Shown in pieces: positions 7,911 to 18,264 of a DNA stretch of 32,499 bases. The notes under the pieces were generated by a model. That model saw only the letters and a list, made by a program, of their open reading frames with translations. It made no database searches and had not been told where the DNA came from. Source of the stretch: Lachnospiraceae bacterium. Its GTDB lineage: Bacteria > Bacillota > Clostridia > Lachnospirales > Lachnospiraceae. Made by a program: the position numbers and the translations under genes. Within the stretch, counting starts at the first letter, position 1, and each line of letters begins with the position of its first letter. Location: assembly GCA_017430085.1 (NCBI GenBank), contig JAFRNR010000019.1:1-32499 (forward strand), written 5' to 3'.

Positions 7911-7939
7911 ACTATACAACGGTCCCGTCCGGGATGCAA
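7911..7939 (-). promoter_or_regulatory. Promoter for tRNA-Asn
   Basis: Minus strand: TTGCAT (7934-7939), 17-base GC-rich spacer, TATAGT (7911-7916). About 40 bases upstream of the mature tRNA. Confidence 0.85.
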
Positions 7940-8015
7940 GCACTTTTTTGATTTTTCGACAGCTCTGTTAGACAATGGACTTGCCGGCCAAAAGCGGAAG
8001 GCGCAGGGCTCCCGT

Positions 8016-8771
8016 CTACGGCCAGGTCTTGATCTGTTTCTGTGTGACCAGGTCCAGACTTATGACTCCCAGATAGATCTCATCTTTGCAGGTGGGGCCG
8101 GTGCTTGCCTCATATTTTATCAGGATGTCCGCTTCCTTCCGGTCATTCCGATAGGTAATACCGGGTATGATTTCTGCATCTCCGACCACCTTCCAACCTT
8201 TATCCTTTTCCAGATGAACGCTTTGAAAACCGACAAAAGAATAGCTTCCATCATCGTTTTTTTCATAGGTAAAATACAGTGTAACGAGACACATGCATTC
8301 TTCTTTTTCAGCGTAATCTTCGGTCTTCAGGACCCCATGGAATTCCCCCGTCATATCCTCACGGAAAACAAAAGTTTCTTCCGGCACCGGGGAATTGTTC
8401 CGACGATGATCCAGCGCCCAGAGCACGGCTAATACCGCGATCAGAAACACTAAAAGCAGAATGATCCGGACCATCCTCCGGCGCATCCTTATTTTTCCCT
8501 CATTGCTGTAATCCGCAACCTGCAGTACGGTCTCCTTCATTTCCCGGTCCATCCGTTCACTTCTCCTTTCCCCGCTTAAGATCTCGCGGAGGTCAGTTTC
8601 ATAGAAATCCGATAATTCGATCAGAATATCCAGATCGGGCATGTTGCTCCCCGTCTCCCAGCGGGAAACCGTCCGCTGCGAAACGCCCAACTTCTCCGCG
8701 AGCTGTTCCTGGGTCATCCCTTTTCCTTTCCGGAGTTCCTGAAGGAATTTCCCCATTTTGACCAGATCCAT
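8016..8771 (-). CDS. Membrane-anchored XRE-family HTH regulator
   Basis: A 251-residue protein with an N-terminal Cro/C1-type helix-turn-helix (residues about 8-62). The recognition region is QEQLAEKLGVSQRTVSRWE, followed by the usual NMPDLDILIELSDFYE segment. A basic stretch (94-102) precedes one membrane helix (about 100-120). The C-terminal 130 residues would lie outside the cell and match no family I recognise. The layout suggests a one-component transmembrane regulator; the signal and target genes are unknown. ATG 8771 has GGAGG ten bases upstream. No clear promoter was found, and I see no partner gene next to it: it sits between two tRNA genes. Confidence is high for the domain layout, low for the role. 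Confidence 0.88.
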   Translation of the reverse strand: MDLVKMGKFLQELRKGKGMTQEQLAEKLGVSQRTVSRWETGSNMPDLDILIELSDFYETDLREILSGERRSERMDREMKETVLQVADYSNEGKIRMRRRMVRIILLLVFLIAVLAVLWALDHRRNNSPVPEETFVFREDMTGEFHGVLKTEDYAEKEECMCLVTLYFTYEKNDDGSYSFVGFQSVHLEKDKGWKVVGDAEIIPGITYRNDRKEADILIKYEASTGPTCKDEIYLGVISLDLVTQKQIKTWP

Positions 8772-8913
8772 AGTCCATAGACCTCCTTTGCGGCTTCAGC
8801 ATACAAAACATAGTTCTTTTCGTACAGGACAAGAAGCGACTAAACGGCCGGGACCGGCAGAATAGACATGTTTTGTCTTGTTATATAAAAAGATATCTGC
8901 GGCGCTCGGACAG

Positions 8914-8976
8914 ATCCCTCCTTCTCCGCTAAAAAAGAGCCCTTTTATGGGCTCTTTTCGCGGAGAAGGAGGGATT
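8914..8976. repeat. Long inverted repeat containing the tRNA-Ser 3' end
   Basis: The 16 bases ATCCCTCCTTCTCCGC at 8914-8929 are an exact inverted copy of the tRNA-Ser 3' end plus one base (8961-8976). The two arms flank the terminator stem, so the whole stretch can fold into a hairpin of about 26 base pairs with a small bulge. Confidence 0.9.
8931..8959 (-). terminator. Terminator of tRNA-Ser
   Basis: Minus strand: AAAAGAGCCC, seven-base loop, GGGCTCTTTT followed by more T, starting three bases after the tRNA end. It forms the inner part of a larger inverted repeat (8914-8976). Confidence 0.9.
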
Positions 8977-9051
8977 TGAACCCTCGCGCCGCTATTAACG
9001 ACCTGCACCCTTTCCAGGGGTGTCCCTTCGGCCAGCTTGGGTACTTCTCCG
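8962..9051 (-). tRNA. tRNA-Ser (anticodon GGA)
   Basis: A 90-base type II tRNA with a long variable arm. The acceptor GGAGAAG pairs with CTTCTCC, the anticodon arm is CACCC-CTGGAAA-GGGTG, and the T-loop is TTCAAAT. The discriminator is G and CCA is not encoded. Single-gene unit with its own promoter and terminator. Confidence 0.98.
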
Positions 9052-9063
9052 AATGCAAAGGAA

Positions 9064-9092
9064 AGTATAATGATTCGGAGGGAAAATGTCAA
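9064..9092 (-). promoter_or_regulatory. Promoter for tRNA-Ser
   Basis: Minus strand: consensus TTGACA (9087-9092), 17 bases, TATACT (9064-9069), 12 bases from the mature tRNA 5' end. The strongest promoter match in the window. Confidence 0.93.
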
Positions 9093-9110
9093 GATGTTTT
9101 TTGAAGTTCT

Positions 9111-9785
9111 TCAGATATCTTCGATCTGCCAGTCGATGGGGGAGGAGCCGTGCGAGGAAAGGAAGTCGTTGCAGCGGCTGAAGTGGCGGCAGCCGAAGAA
9201 TCCGCGGTAGGCGGACAGGGGGCTCGGGTGGGGGGCTTGGAGGACCAGGTGGCGCGGGTTGTCCAGGAGGCCGCGTTTTTCGCCCGCCGGGCGGCCCCAG
9301 AGCAGGAAGACGATGGGGCGGTCCTGGGCGTTCAGCGCGCGGATGGCAGCGTCGGTGAACTGCTCCCAGCCGATGCCGCGGTGCGAGGCCGCCTGGTGCG
9401 CCCGGACGGTCAGGATCGTGTTCAGCAGAAAGACGCCCTGCTCCGCCCATTTCATCAGATACCCGTTGTTCGGGATGCGGCAGCCCAAGTCGTCGTGCAG
9501 TTCCTGGAAGATGTTGACCAGCGAGGGCGGGATCTCCGTGCCCGGCCGCACTGAAAAGCACATCCCGTGCGCCTGGCCCGGCTCATGGTACGGGTCCTGG
9601 CCCAGGATCACGGCCTTCACCTTTTCCAGCGGCGTGGCCTCAAAGGCCGAAAACAGGTCCGCGGCGGGCGGAAACACCTGCCGCGTCTGATACTCCTGCA
9701 GCACCTTCCGGTACAGTTCCCGGTAGTAGGGCTTTTTGAATTCATCTTTCAGGGCGGTCTCCCACCCTCCGCTCAGCATCGCCAT
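9111..9785 (-). CDS. ung: Uracil-DNA glycosylase, family 1
   Basis: Ung removes uracil from DNA in the first step of base-excision repair. The 224-residue length is normal. The water-activating motif GQDPYH is at residues 62-67 (D64 catalytic). The uracil-binding LLNTILTV segment is near 120-127, and the DNA-intercalation loop HPSPLSAYRGFFGC is at 186-199 with H186. ATG 9785 has AGGAG five to six bases ahead; a second in-frame ATG at 9779 with 11-base spacing is also possible. Eight bases separate it from the lipoprotein gene upstream, so it is the last gene of the long minus-strand operon. No clear terminator follows before the tRNA-Ser promoter. Confidence 0.97.
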   Translation of the reverse strand: MAMLSGGWETALKDEFKKPYYRELYRKVLQEYQTRQVFPPAADLFSAFEATPLEKVKAVILGQDPYHEPGQAHGMCFSVRPGTEIPPSLVNIFQELHDDLGCRIPNNGYLMKWAEQGVFLLNTILTVRAHQAASHRGIGWEQFTDAAIRALNAQDRPIVFLLWGRPAGEKRGLLDNPRHLVLQAPHPSPLSAYRGFFGCRHFSRCNDFLSSHGSSPIDWQIEDI

Positions 9786-9793
9786 GGCTGCTC

Positions 9794-10762
9794 CTATTTG
9801 ATCAGTTCGCCGGTGTGGTCGTAGAAATTGACGGCCGGGAGGCCTTCATACTGCTGCATGGACCATTTTTCCCAGCGGCCGGGATTGTAGATCACCTGTA
9901 CGGAATCCGCCAGTTCGTTCAGGACGCCGTCCAGGTTTTCCTCCCGGAGAGAACGCTCCATTTCCGCCTTGTGGCGGGCCGTTTCCTCCACCAGGTAGGG
10001 CGAGACGCACTGGACCAGGTAATAGCTGGTGTCGGCAGGGATGATCGGGCTCCAGCGGCCTTCTTTCAGCGCGAAGACGATGGTCTCCCATTCTTCGCCG
10101 TAGGTGCCGCGCACCACGTTTTCCTTCCGGACCGTGATGCCGTCGTTCCCGCGCAGCGCCTCGCTGACGGATTTGCCGTCCTCCAGTTCGTCCTTGATCC
10201 GCAGGGCTTCCGCGTAGCCGGCGCGGTGCTCGATCTCCACGATCTGCACGGAGATCACCCGGGCTTCTTCATCGCTGACTTCCACGTAGCCGTCCACCAT
10301 CGTCTGCCGGTAAAAGATCTGCGCGCGGGCAAAGCGCGCATAGGCTTCCTCGACCAGGTCCCGTGTGATGCCGGTCGCGGCCCGGCCTTCGTCGCCCAGT
10401 TCCTGCATGAAGGCTTCCGCGGCCCGGTTGACCGAGGACTGCTCCGCATTGCTGAGAATCACGCCCGCCTCCCGGGCGCCGTAATCCGTCAGGAACAGCA
10501 GTTCCAGATAGTCCAGCAGGCCGTCGCGGATGTATTCTTCAAAGGTGCCGTCCGCCAACTGCACGTTCCAGATGCCGGGGCCGTAGGAGGAGGTGTATTT
10601 CGTGTACTGGGACATAATGTAGATCTGCGCTTCCGGCCAGGTGCAGACGATGTCTCCGACCGCCAGCAGTTCGTCTTCGCGCAGCGAAAAATCCCCCTTC
10701 CCGCCGCAGGCTGTGAGCAGCAGGCAGAGGGTCAGAAGAAGGCAGAGCGCCCGCTTCCTCAT
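9794..10762 (-). CDS. PrsA/SurA-like lipoprotein (putative peptidyl-prolyl isomerase or foldase)
   Basis: A 322-residue lipoprotein: basic start, hydrophobic core and lipobox LLTAC with the lipidated C19. The middle is helical, as in SurA_N-type chaperone domains. Residues about 170-260 look parvulin-like: a strand with VISVQIVEIEH, helices with AEALRIKDELEDGKSV, and an end segment ALKEGRWSPIIPADTSYYLVQC that matches the usual parvulin C-terminal strand pattern. Such proteins fold exported proteins at the outer membrane face. Active-site residues of the isomerase were not confirmed, so it may be a chaperone only. The start overlaps the rpe stop as ATGA, implying coupled translation. Family call moderate; lipoprotein call strong. 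Confidence 0.8.
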   Translation of the reverse strand: MRKRALCLLLTLCLLLTACGGKGDFSLREDELLAVGDIVCTWPEAQIYIMSQYTKYTSSYGPGIWNVQLADGTFEEYIRDGLLDYLELLFLTDYGAREAGVILSNAEQSSVNRAAEAFMQELGDEGRAATGITRDLVEEAYARFARAQIFYRQTMVDGYVEVSDEEARVISVQIVEIEHRAGYAEALRIKDELEDGKSVSEALRGNDGITVRKENVVRGTYGEEWETIVFALKEGRWSPIIPADTSYYLVQCVSPYLVEETARHKAEMERSLREENLDGVLNELADSVQVIYNPGRWEKWSMQQYEGLPAVNFYDHTGELIK

Positions 10763-11430
10763 CGGCCGGCCTCCTGCTTCCGCAGGATGTCCATAAAGGC
10801 CGCGGTATTGGCGCCCGCGTCCCCGCGGAAGATGCCGCTGCCGGAGACGATCACGTTGGCGCCGGCATCCAGAACGTCCTGCACGTTCTGCAGGGTCACG
10901 CCGCCGTCCACTTCGATATCGGTCTGCAGGCCGCGTTCCCGGATCAGGCTGCGCAGCGCCCGGATCTTGTCATTGCAGTAGGGGATGTACGGCTGGCCGC
11001 CGAAGCCCGGGTTCACGGTCATCAGCAGGACCATGTCGGTCAGCGGGAGGATCCAGTCCAGCACGGACAGCGGGGTGGCGGGATTGAGCGCCACGCCGGC
11101 CTTCAGGCCCGTTTCCCGGATCGCGTACAGCGTGCGGTCCAGATGCGTGACCGCCTCGGCATGGACGGTGATGATATCCGCGCCGGCCTTCACGAAATCC
11201 TCCAGATAGCGGCGCGGTTCCTGCACCATCAGGTGAACATCAAAGACCAGCGAACTCTGGCCGCGCAGGGAAGCGATCGCCGGCGGGCCGAACGAGAAGC
11301 TGGGCACAAAATGCCCGTCCATCACGTCCAGATGCAGATACTGCGCGCCCGCTTTTTCAACTGCCCCGACTTCCTCCGCCAGATGTCCGATATCGGCCGC
11401 CAGAAGCGAGGGGGATAAAATGTACTGCAT
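10759..11430 (-). CDS. rpe: Ribulose-phosphate 3-epimerase
   Basis: Rpe interconverts ribulose 5-phosphate and xylulose 5-phosphate in the pentose phosphate pathway. The 223 residues form a TIM barrel of normal length. Opening segment: ILSPSLLAADIGHL. Metal and catalytic residues are visible at H33 and D35 in YLHLDVMDGHFVP, H66 in FDVHLM, and D175 in IEVDGGV. The phosphate loops are VNPGFGGQ and VSGSGIF. ATG 11430 follows AAAGGAAA. It lies 55 bases after rsgA in the common Firmicutes order rsgA-rpe. The following lipoprotein gene overlaps it by four bases. Confidence 0.97.
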   Translation of the reverse strand: MQYILSPSLLAADIGHLAEEVGAVEKAGAQYLHLDVMDGHFVPSFSFGPPAIASLRGQSSLVFDVHLMVQEPRRYLEDFVKAGADIITVHAEAVTHLDRTLYAIRETGLKAGVALNPATPLSVLDWILPLTDMVLLMTVNPGFGGQPYIPYCNDKIRALRSLIRERGLQTDIEVDGGVTLQNVQDVLDAGANVIVSGSGIFRGDAGANTAAFMDILRKQEAGR

Positions 11431-11485
11431 AACCGTTTCCTTTCTCTGTCTTGCTCAGATGCTGTCAGATGCCGTGCCGTGTCTT

Positions 11486-12364
11486 TTAATATTTCCTGCG
11501 GGCCCGGAGCTCTTCCAGGAACCGGCAGTAATTATCGTAGCGCTCCCGGGAGATCCGGCCGGCTTCGACGGCCTCCCGCACCGCGCAGTCTTTTTCTTTA
11601 TAGTGCAGGCAGTCCCGGAAGAAGCATTGCTCCCGGAACGGCTCAAATTCCGGATACAGGGGCGCCAGATCCTCCGCCTCCAGGGGCGGCAGGTCCAGCG
11701 AGGAAAAGCCGGGCGTGTCGCAGAGGAAGCTGTCCCGCTCCCAGCAGAAAATCTCCGAATGGCGCGTGGTGTGGCGGCCCCGGCCGAGCTTGCGGCTCAG
11801 GTCCCCGGTCTCCATGGCGGCGGCGGGCAGCAGGCGGTTGAGCAGGGTGGATTTCCCCACGCCGCTGACGCCGGCCAGCACGGTGGTCTTCCCCAGCAGG
11901 CGCTCCCGCAGCTGCGGGATGCCCTGTCCGTTCAGGGCACTGAAGGAGCAGACTTCACAGCCTGCTCCTTCGTAATTGCTGCGTATGCGGTTTTCTGTCT
12001 CCGGATCCGGCAGATCGGCTTTGCTGATGCCGATCAGGGCCGGGACGTTCTGCCAGCCCATCCACAGCAGGAAGCGGTCCAGCAGGGCCGGATGGAACGC
12101 CGGTTTGTGCAGGGAGACCAGGATCAGCGCCTGGTCCGCGTTGGCCACGGCGGGCCGGATCAGGGCGTTCTGCCGCGGCAGCAGTTCCTCGATGTAGCCG
12201 CTGCCCGGGTCTTCCTCCGTCAGGCGGATGCGGACGTTGTCGCCCACGAGGGGCTTCACGTCCTGCAGGCGGAACGTTCCCCTGGCACGGCATTCCACAA
12301 CGGTCTCGCGCCCGTCGTGCACATAGTAGAATCCGCCGATGCCTTTGATGATCTTTCCGCGCAT
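11486..12364 (-). CDS. rsgA: Ribosome small subunit-dependent GTPase A
   Basis: RsgA (YloQ/CpgA) is a late-stage 30S assembly GTPase. The 292-residue protein shows the family's circularly permuted GTPase order. An OB-fold N-terminal domain (1-65) comes first, then the G4-like motif SKAD (114-117, with Ser in place of the usual Asn or Thr). The P-loop GVSGVGKS (165-172), the RGRHTTRH switch (195-202) and DTPGF (216-220) follow. The C-terminal zinc motif uses C247, C252, H254 and C260. The start is the ATG at 12364, 12 bases after pknB, with only a weak ribosome site (CGGGGA), suggesting coupling. PASTA kinases phosphorylate RsgA in other Firmicutes, which fits its position here. Confidence 0.97.
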   Translation of the reverse strand: MRGKIIKGIGGFYYVHDGRETVVECRARGTFRLQDVKPLVGDNVRIRLTEEDPGSGYIEELLPRQNALIRPAVANADQALILVSLHKPAFHPALLDRFLLWMGWQNVPALIGISKADLPDPETENRIRSNYEGAGCEVCSFSALNGQGIPQLRERLLGKTTVLAGVSGVGKSTLLNRLLPAAAMETGDLSRKLGRGRHTTRHSEIFCWERDSFLCDTPGFSSLDLPPLEAEDLAPLYPEFEPFREQCFFRDCLHYKEKDCAVREAVEAGRISRERYDNYCRFLEELRARRKY

Positions 12365-12376
12365 GATCCCCGTTTA

Positions 12377-15175
<2,799 letters not shown>

Positions 15176-15181
15176 AAGTCT

Positions 15182-15934
15182 TTATCCCTCTGATTCGGTC
15201 TCTTCCCGGTATTCCGCCAGGAGGATCGTGATATTATCCTGTCCGCCCGCTTCCAGGGCCAGATGCAGCAGCCGCGAGACCGCCCGGTCGACGTCCGCCT
15301 CTTCCCGCAGCACGGCGGCGATCTCTTCGTCGCTCAGCATGCCGTGGAGGCCGTCGCTGCACAGCAGCAGGCGCTGGCCGGAGGCGGCGGGGACCAGGAA
15401 AACGTCCTCCTCCACCGTCGGTTCGGCGCCCATGGCCCGGGTGATCTTGTTGCGGTTCGCCAGATACATCGGGTCGTCCCGTTCCAGGACGCCCTGGCGC
15501 ACCATTTCCTCCACCCAGGAGTGGTCCAGGGTTATTTGCCGTAATTCATCGTTTTCAAATAAGTACGCCCGGCTGTCGCCGACGTTGAGGACGATCCATT
15601 CCGTTTTGTTGAAATAGGCCATCACGACGGTGGAGCCCATGCCCTGCAGGTAATCCAGGTCCGTGGAGAGCTGGTTCAGGGCTTTGTTGGTGTTTTCCAC
15701 GGCTTCCCGCAGCGCATTCAGCACGCCGTTTTTGCGGCCGGTAAGCTTCAGGTTGTCCGGGATCTTGCGTACGACAAACCGGGAGGCGTATTCCCCTCCC
15801 TTGTGTCCTCCCATACCGTCGGCCACGATAAACAGATTGTCTTCCAGTCCGCCCAGGGGGCATCCCGTGTAAAAGGAGTCCTCGTTGTTCTGTCTGACCA
15901 GGCCGACGTCAGTTTTTGCCGCATAACGAAGCAT
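15182..15934 (-). CDS. prpC: PP2C-family protein serine/threonine phosphatase (PrpC/Stp)
   Basis: PrpC reverses phosphorylation by the kinase encoded just downstream. The 250-residue catalytic domain is of normal size. Metal-binding and catalytic motifs are visible in order: TDVGLVRQNNEDSF (residues 8-21), VADGMGGHKGGEYAS (38-52), GMGSTVV, VLNVGDSRAYL, the TRAMG segment, LLLCSDGLHGML and GGQDNITILL. The ATG at 15934 gives the standard PP2C opening, lies four bases after GGAG, and overlaps the rlmN 3' end by 26 bases. The order rlmN-prpC-pknB-rsgA-rpe is widely conserved in Firmicutes. Confidence 0.97.
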   Translation of the reverse strand: MLRYAAKTDVGLVRQNNEDSFYTGCPLGGLEDNLFIVADGMGGHKGGEYASRFVVRKIPDNLKLTGRKNGVLNALREAVENTNKALNQLSTDLDYLQGMGSTVVMAYFNKTEWIVLNVGDSRAYLFENDELRQITLDHSWVEEMVRQGVLERDDPMYLANRNKITRAMGAEPTVEEDVFLVPAASGQRLLLCSDGLHGMLSDEEIAAVLREEADVDRAVSRLLHLALEAGGQDNITILLAEYREETESEG

Positions 15935-16958
15935 GCTGCTCCATCAGCCTCCTTCTGAGCTGGCCGCAGGCACCGTCGATGTCCGCGCCCATCTTCTTTC
16001 TAATAGTAGCATTTATCCCGTTTTTTTCAAGTGTTTTTTGGAACAGGGCCACCGCCGCGTCCTGCGAAGCCTCGAATCCGCGCTCCGTGACCGGGTTCAC
16101 CGGGATCAGGTTGACGTGGCAGTTCCTGCCTTTCAGGAGCTTCGCGAGGGCCAGCGCGTGCGCCTCGCTGTCGTTCGAGCCGCGGACCAGGCTGTACTCA
16201 TAGCTCATGCGGCGGCCGGTCTTTTCGAAGTATTCATCGCAGGCCGCGAGGGTCTCCGCGATGGTGTAGCGGTTCGCGATCGGCATCATGGTGCGGCGGA
16301 GCTCATCGTCCGGCGCGTGCAGGGACAGGGCCAGGGTGATGCCGAGCTTCTCCTCCGCCAGCGCGCGGATCTGCGGCACCAGGCCGCAGGTGGAGACCGT
16401 GATGTTCCGCTGGCTCAGGTTTTTGCCCTTCGGGTCCGAGATCAGGCGGATAAAGCGGATCAGGCTGTCCAGATTGTCCAGCGGTTCGCCCATGCCCATG
16501 ACGACGATGTGGTCTACGCGTTTCCCGGTCTCCTCTTCGATCCGGAAGACCTGCTCCAGCATTTCGCCGGGGAGGAGGTTGCGCGACAGGCCGTTCAGCG
16601 TGGACGCGCAGAAGCGGCAGCCCATGCGGCAGCCGACCTGGGAGGAGACGCAGACCGTGCAGCCGTAATCGTAGGGCATGAAAACGCTCTCGATTGCCTG
16701 GCCGTCCGGCAGTTCAAACAGGTATTTCCGGGTGCCGTCCCGGGAGATCTGCCGGGTGTGGAGGGTCAGGGTGGAGAGGGTGTAGTTTTGGCGCAGGGCT
16801 TCGCGGAAGGCTTTCGGGAGGTTCAGGGCTTCGTCCAGGCTGCGGATTTTCTTGTTCTGCAGCCAGTCAAAGAGCTGGGCGCCGCGGTAGGCGGGCTGGC
16901 CCAGTTCCTGCGCGGCGGTTTTCAGTTCCGATTCGGTCATGGATCGAAGATCCTGCAT
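15909..16958 (-). CDS. rlmN: Dual-specificity RNA methyltransferase RlmN
   Basis: RlmN is a radical-SAM enzyme that makes m2A at position 2503 of 23S rRNA and at position 37 of some tRNAs. The protein has 349 residues (normal 345-385). The radical-SAM cluster motif is C110-x3-C114-x2-C117 in VGCRMGCRFCAST, with the MGMGEP SAM-binding segment downstream. The C-terminal mechanistic cysteine is in GADIDGACGQL. Co-transcribed with rsmB (22-base gap) and overlapping prpC. Confidence 0.97.
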   Translation of the reverse strand: MQDLRSMTESELKTAAQELGQPAYRGAQLFDWLQNKKIRSLDEALNLPKAFREALRQNYTLSTLTLHTRQISRDGTRKYLFELPDGQAIESVFMPYDYGCTVCVSSQVGCRMGCRFCASTLNGLSRNLLPGEMLEQVFRIEEETGKRVDHIVVMGMGEPLDNLDSLIRFIRLISDPKGKNLSQRNITVSTCGLVPQIRALAEEKLGITLALSLHAPDDELRRTMMPIANRYTIAETLAACDEYFEKTGRRMSYEYSLVRGSNDSEAHALALAKLLKGRNCHVNLIPVNPVTERGFEASQDAAVALFQKTLEKNGINATIRKKMGADIDGACGQLRRRLMEQHASLCGKN

Positions 16959-16980
16959 GGGGAAGCTCCTTGTGTCGTGG

Positions 16981-18264
16981 TTATTTCGTGAAAAGGCTGA
17001 TGAAAAAGCCGTCGCCGGAGAGGTCGCCGGGCAGGATCTGCTGCGCGGGGGCGGCGGGCTTCAGGTTCAGGTCCTTTTCGATATAAGCTGCGTTGTCCGC
17101 GTTTTCTTCTTTAGTCAGCGTGCAGGTGGAATACAGCAGTTTTCCGCCGGGTCTGACATAGCGCGCGGCGTTGTCCAGGATCCGGCGCTGGAGGGCGGCC
17201 AGGTCCGCGATCTGCTGCGGCGTGACGCGGTATTTGATCTCCGGTTTGCGGGAGGCCGTGCCCAGGCCGGAGCAGGGCAGGTCTGCGACGACCAGGTCGA
17301 AGGCGTTTTCGAAGGACGGTTCGAAGACGGTCGCATCCGACTGCCGGACCCGGAGGCAGGAAAAGCCGCTGCGTTCCGCGTTTTCACGGATCAGGCGGCA
17401 TTTGGCCTCCGTGAGGTCGCAGGCGGTGACTTCGCCGTTGTCCCGCATCAGGTCCGCGGCCTGCAGGCTTTTCCCGCCGGGGGCGGCGCAGAGGTCCAGA
17501 ACACGCGAGCCGGGCTGCGGCGCAGCAGCGGCGACGGCCAGCTGGGCGCTGACGTCCTGCAGCTGCACGAAGCCTTTGCGGACGGCTTCCGTCTGTTCCA
17601 GGGGGACGGCGGGGCTGTCTTCTGTTCTGATGCGCTGAAGCCGGAGCGCTGCCGGGAGAGACGGCGCCGGTTCGGCGGAGAAGCCGTCGCGTGCGAGCAG
17701 ATTTGCCGCGTCCTCCGTGGTGATTTTGCTCTGATTGACGCGTGCCCACAAGACCGGGGCCTGCAGGAAATGATCCGCTGCCTGCCGGGTCTTCTCTTCC
17801 CCGTACAGCGCGGTCAGGTAATCATACAACGGCTGCGGCAGGCTCAGGGCCGCCGCGCCTTCCGGCTCCTGCCAGTCCGTTTTACGGGCTGCGGCGCGCA
17901 GGACGCCGTTCGCAAAGCCGGTCAGGCCTTCTCCGAGGCGTTTCCGGACAAGTTTGACGCTCTCATTGACGGCCGCGGAGGCGGGGATCCGGTCCATGTA
18001 CCGGATCTGATACAAGCCCATGCGCAGGACGCTGCGCAGGTAGGGCTTCATCTGCGCGGCCGGGGTGCGGCTGACCTGATCCAGATAGAAGTCCAGGGTC
18101 AGGGCCCGGCTGACGGTCCCGTGGACCAGCGCGGTGATGAGATTCCGTTCGCGGACGTCCAGGTCCGGGGCGCCGCGGAAGGCGTCCCGCAGCAGTTCGT
18201 GGCTCATCCCGCCTTCTTCGAGCGTCTGATGGATGATCGAGGCGGCCAGGGCGCGGCTATTCAT
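16981..18264 (-). CDS. rsmB: 16S rRNA (cytosine-967-C5) methyltransferase RsmB
   Basis: RsmB makes m5C967 on 16S rRNA. The 427-residue product has an N-terminal NusB-like RNA-binding domain (residues about 1-130, beginning SRALAASIIHQTLEEGG) and a C-terminal Rossmann methyltransferase. The SAM-binding motif is VLDLCAAPGGKS, motif IV is DLPCSGLG with its conserved Cys, and the catalytic Cys is in LLYSTCTLTKEEN. The chosen start, ATG 18264, overlaps the fmt stop by eight bases and follows GGGAGAG; the frame stays open to 18300, but the extra 12 residues are within fmt and do not match the family. Confidence 0.95.
   Translation of the reverse strand: MNSRALAASIIHQTLEEGGMSHELLRDAFRGAPDLDVRERNLITALVHGTVSRALTLDFYLDQVSRTPAAQMKPYLRSVLRMGLYQIRYMDRIPASAAVNESVKLVRKRLGEGLTGFANGVLRAAARKTDWQEPEGAAALSLPQPLYDYLTALYGEEKTRQAADHFLQAPVLWARVNQSKITTEDAANLLARDGFSAEPAPSLPAALRLQRIRTEDSPAVPLEQTEAVRKGFVQLQDVSAQLAVAAAAPQPGSRVLDLCAAPGGKSLQAADLMRDNGEVTACDLTEAKCRLIRENAERSGFSCLRVRQSDATVFEPSFENAFDLVVADLPCSGLGTASRKPEIKYRVTPQQIADLAALQRRILDNAARYVRPGGKLLYSTCTLTKEENADNAAYIEKDLNLKPAAPAQQILPGDLSGDGFFISLFTK

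Noticed and set aside
7722-7943. Short open frame across the tRNA-Asn gene, also seen at 32165-32410
   Set aside because: The repeated peptide is only the translation of the tRNA sequence, a known annotation artefact.
8796-9092. A 98-codon open frame covering tRNA-Ser
   Set aside because: It reads through a tRNA gene, its terminator and its promoter; not a protein.
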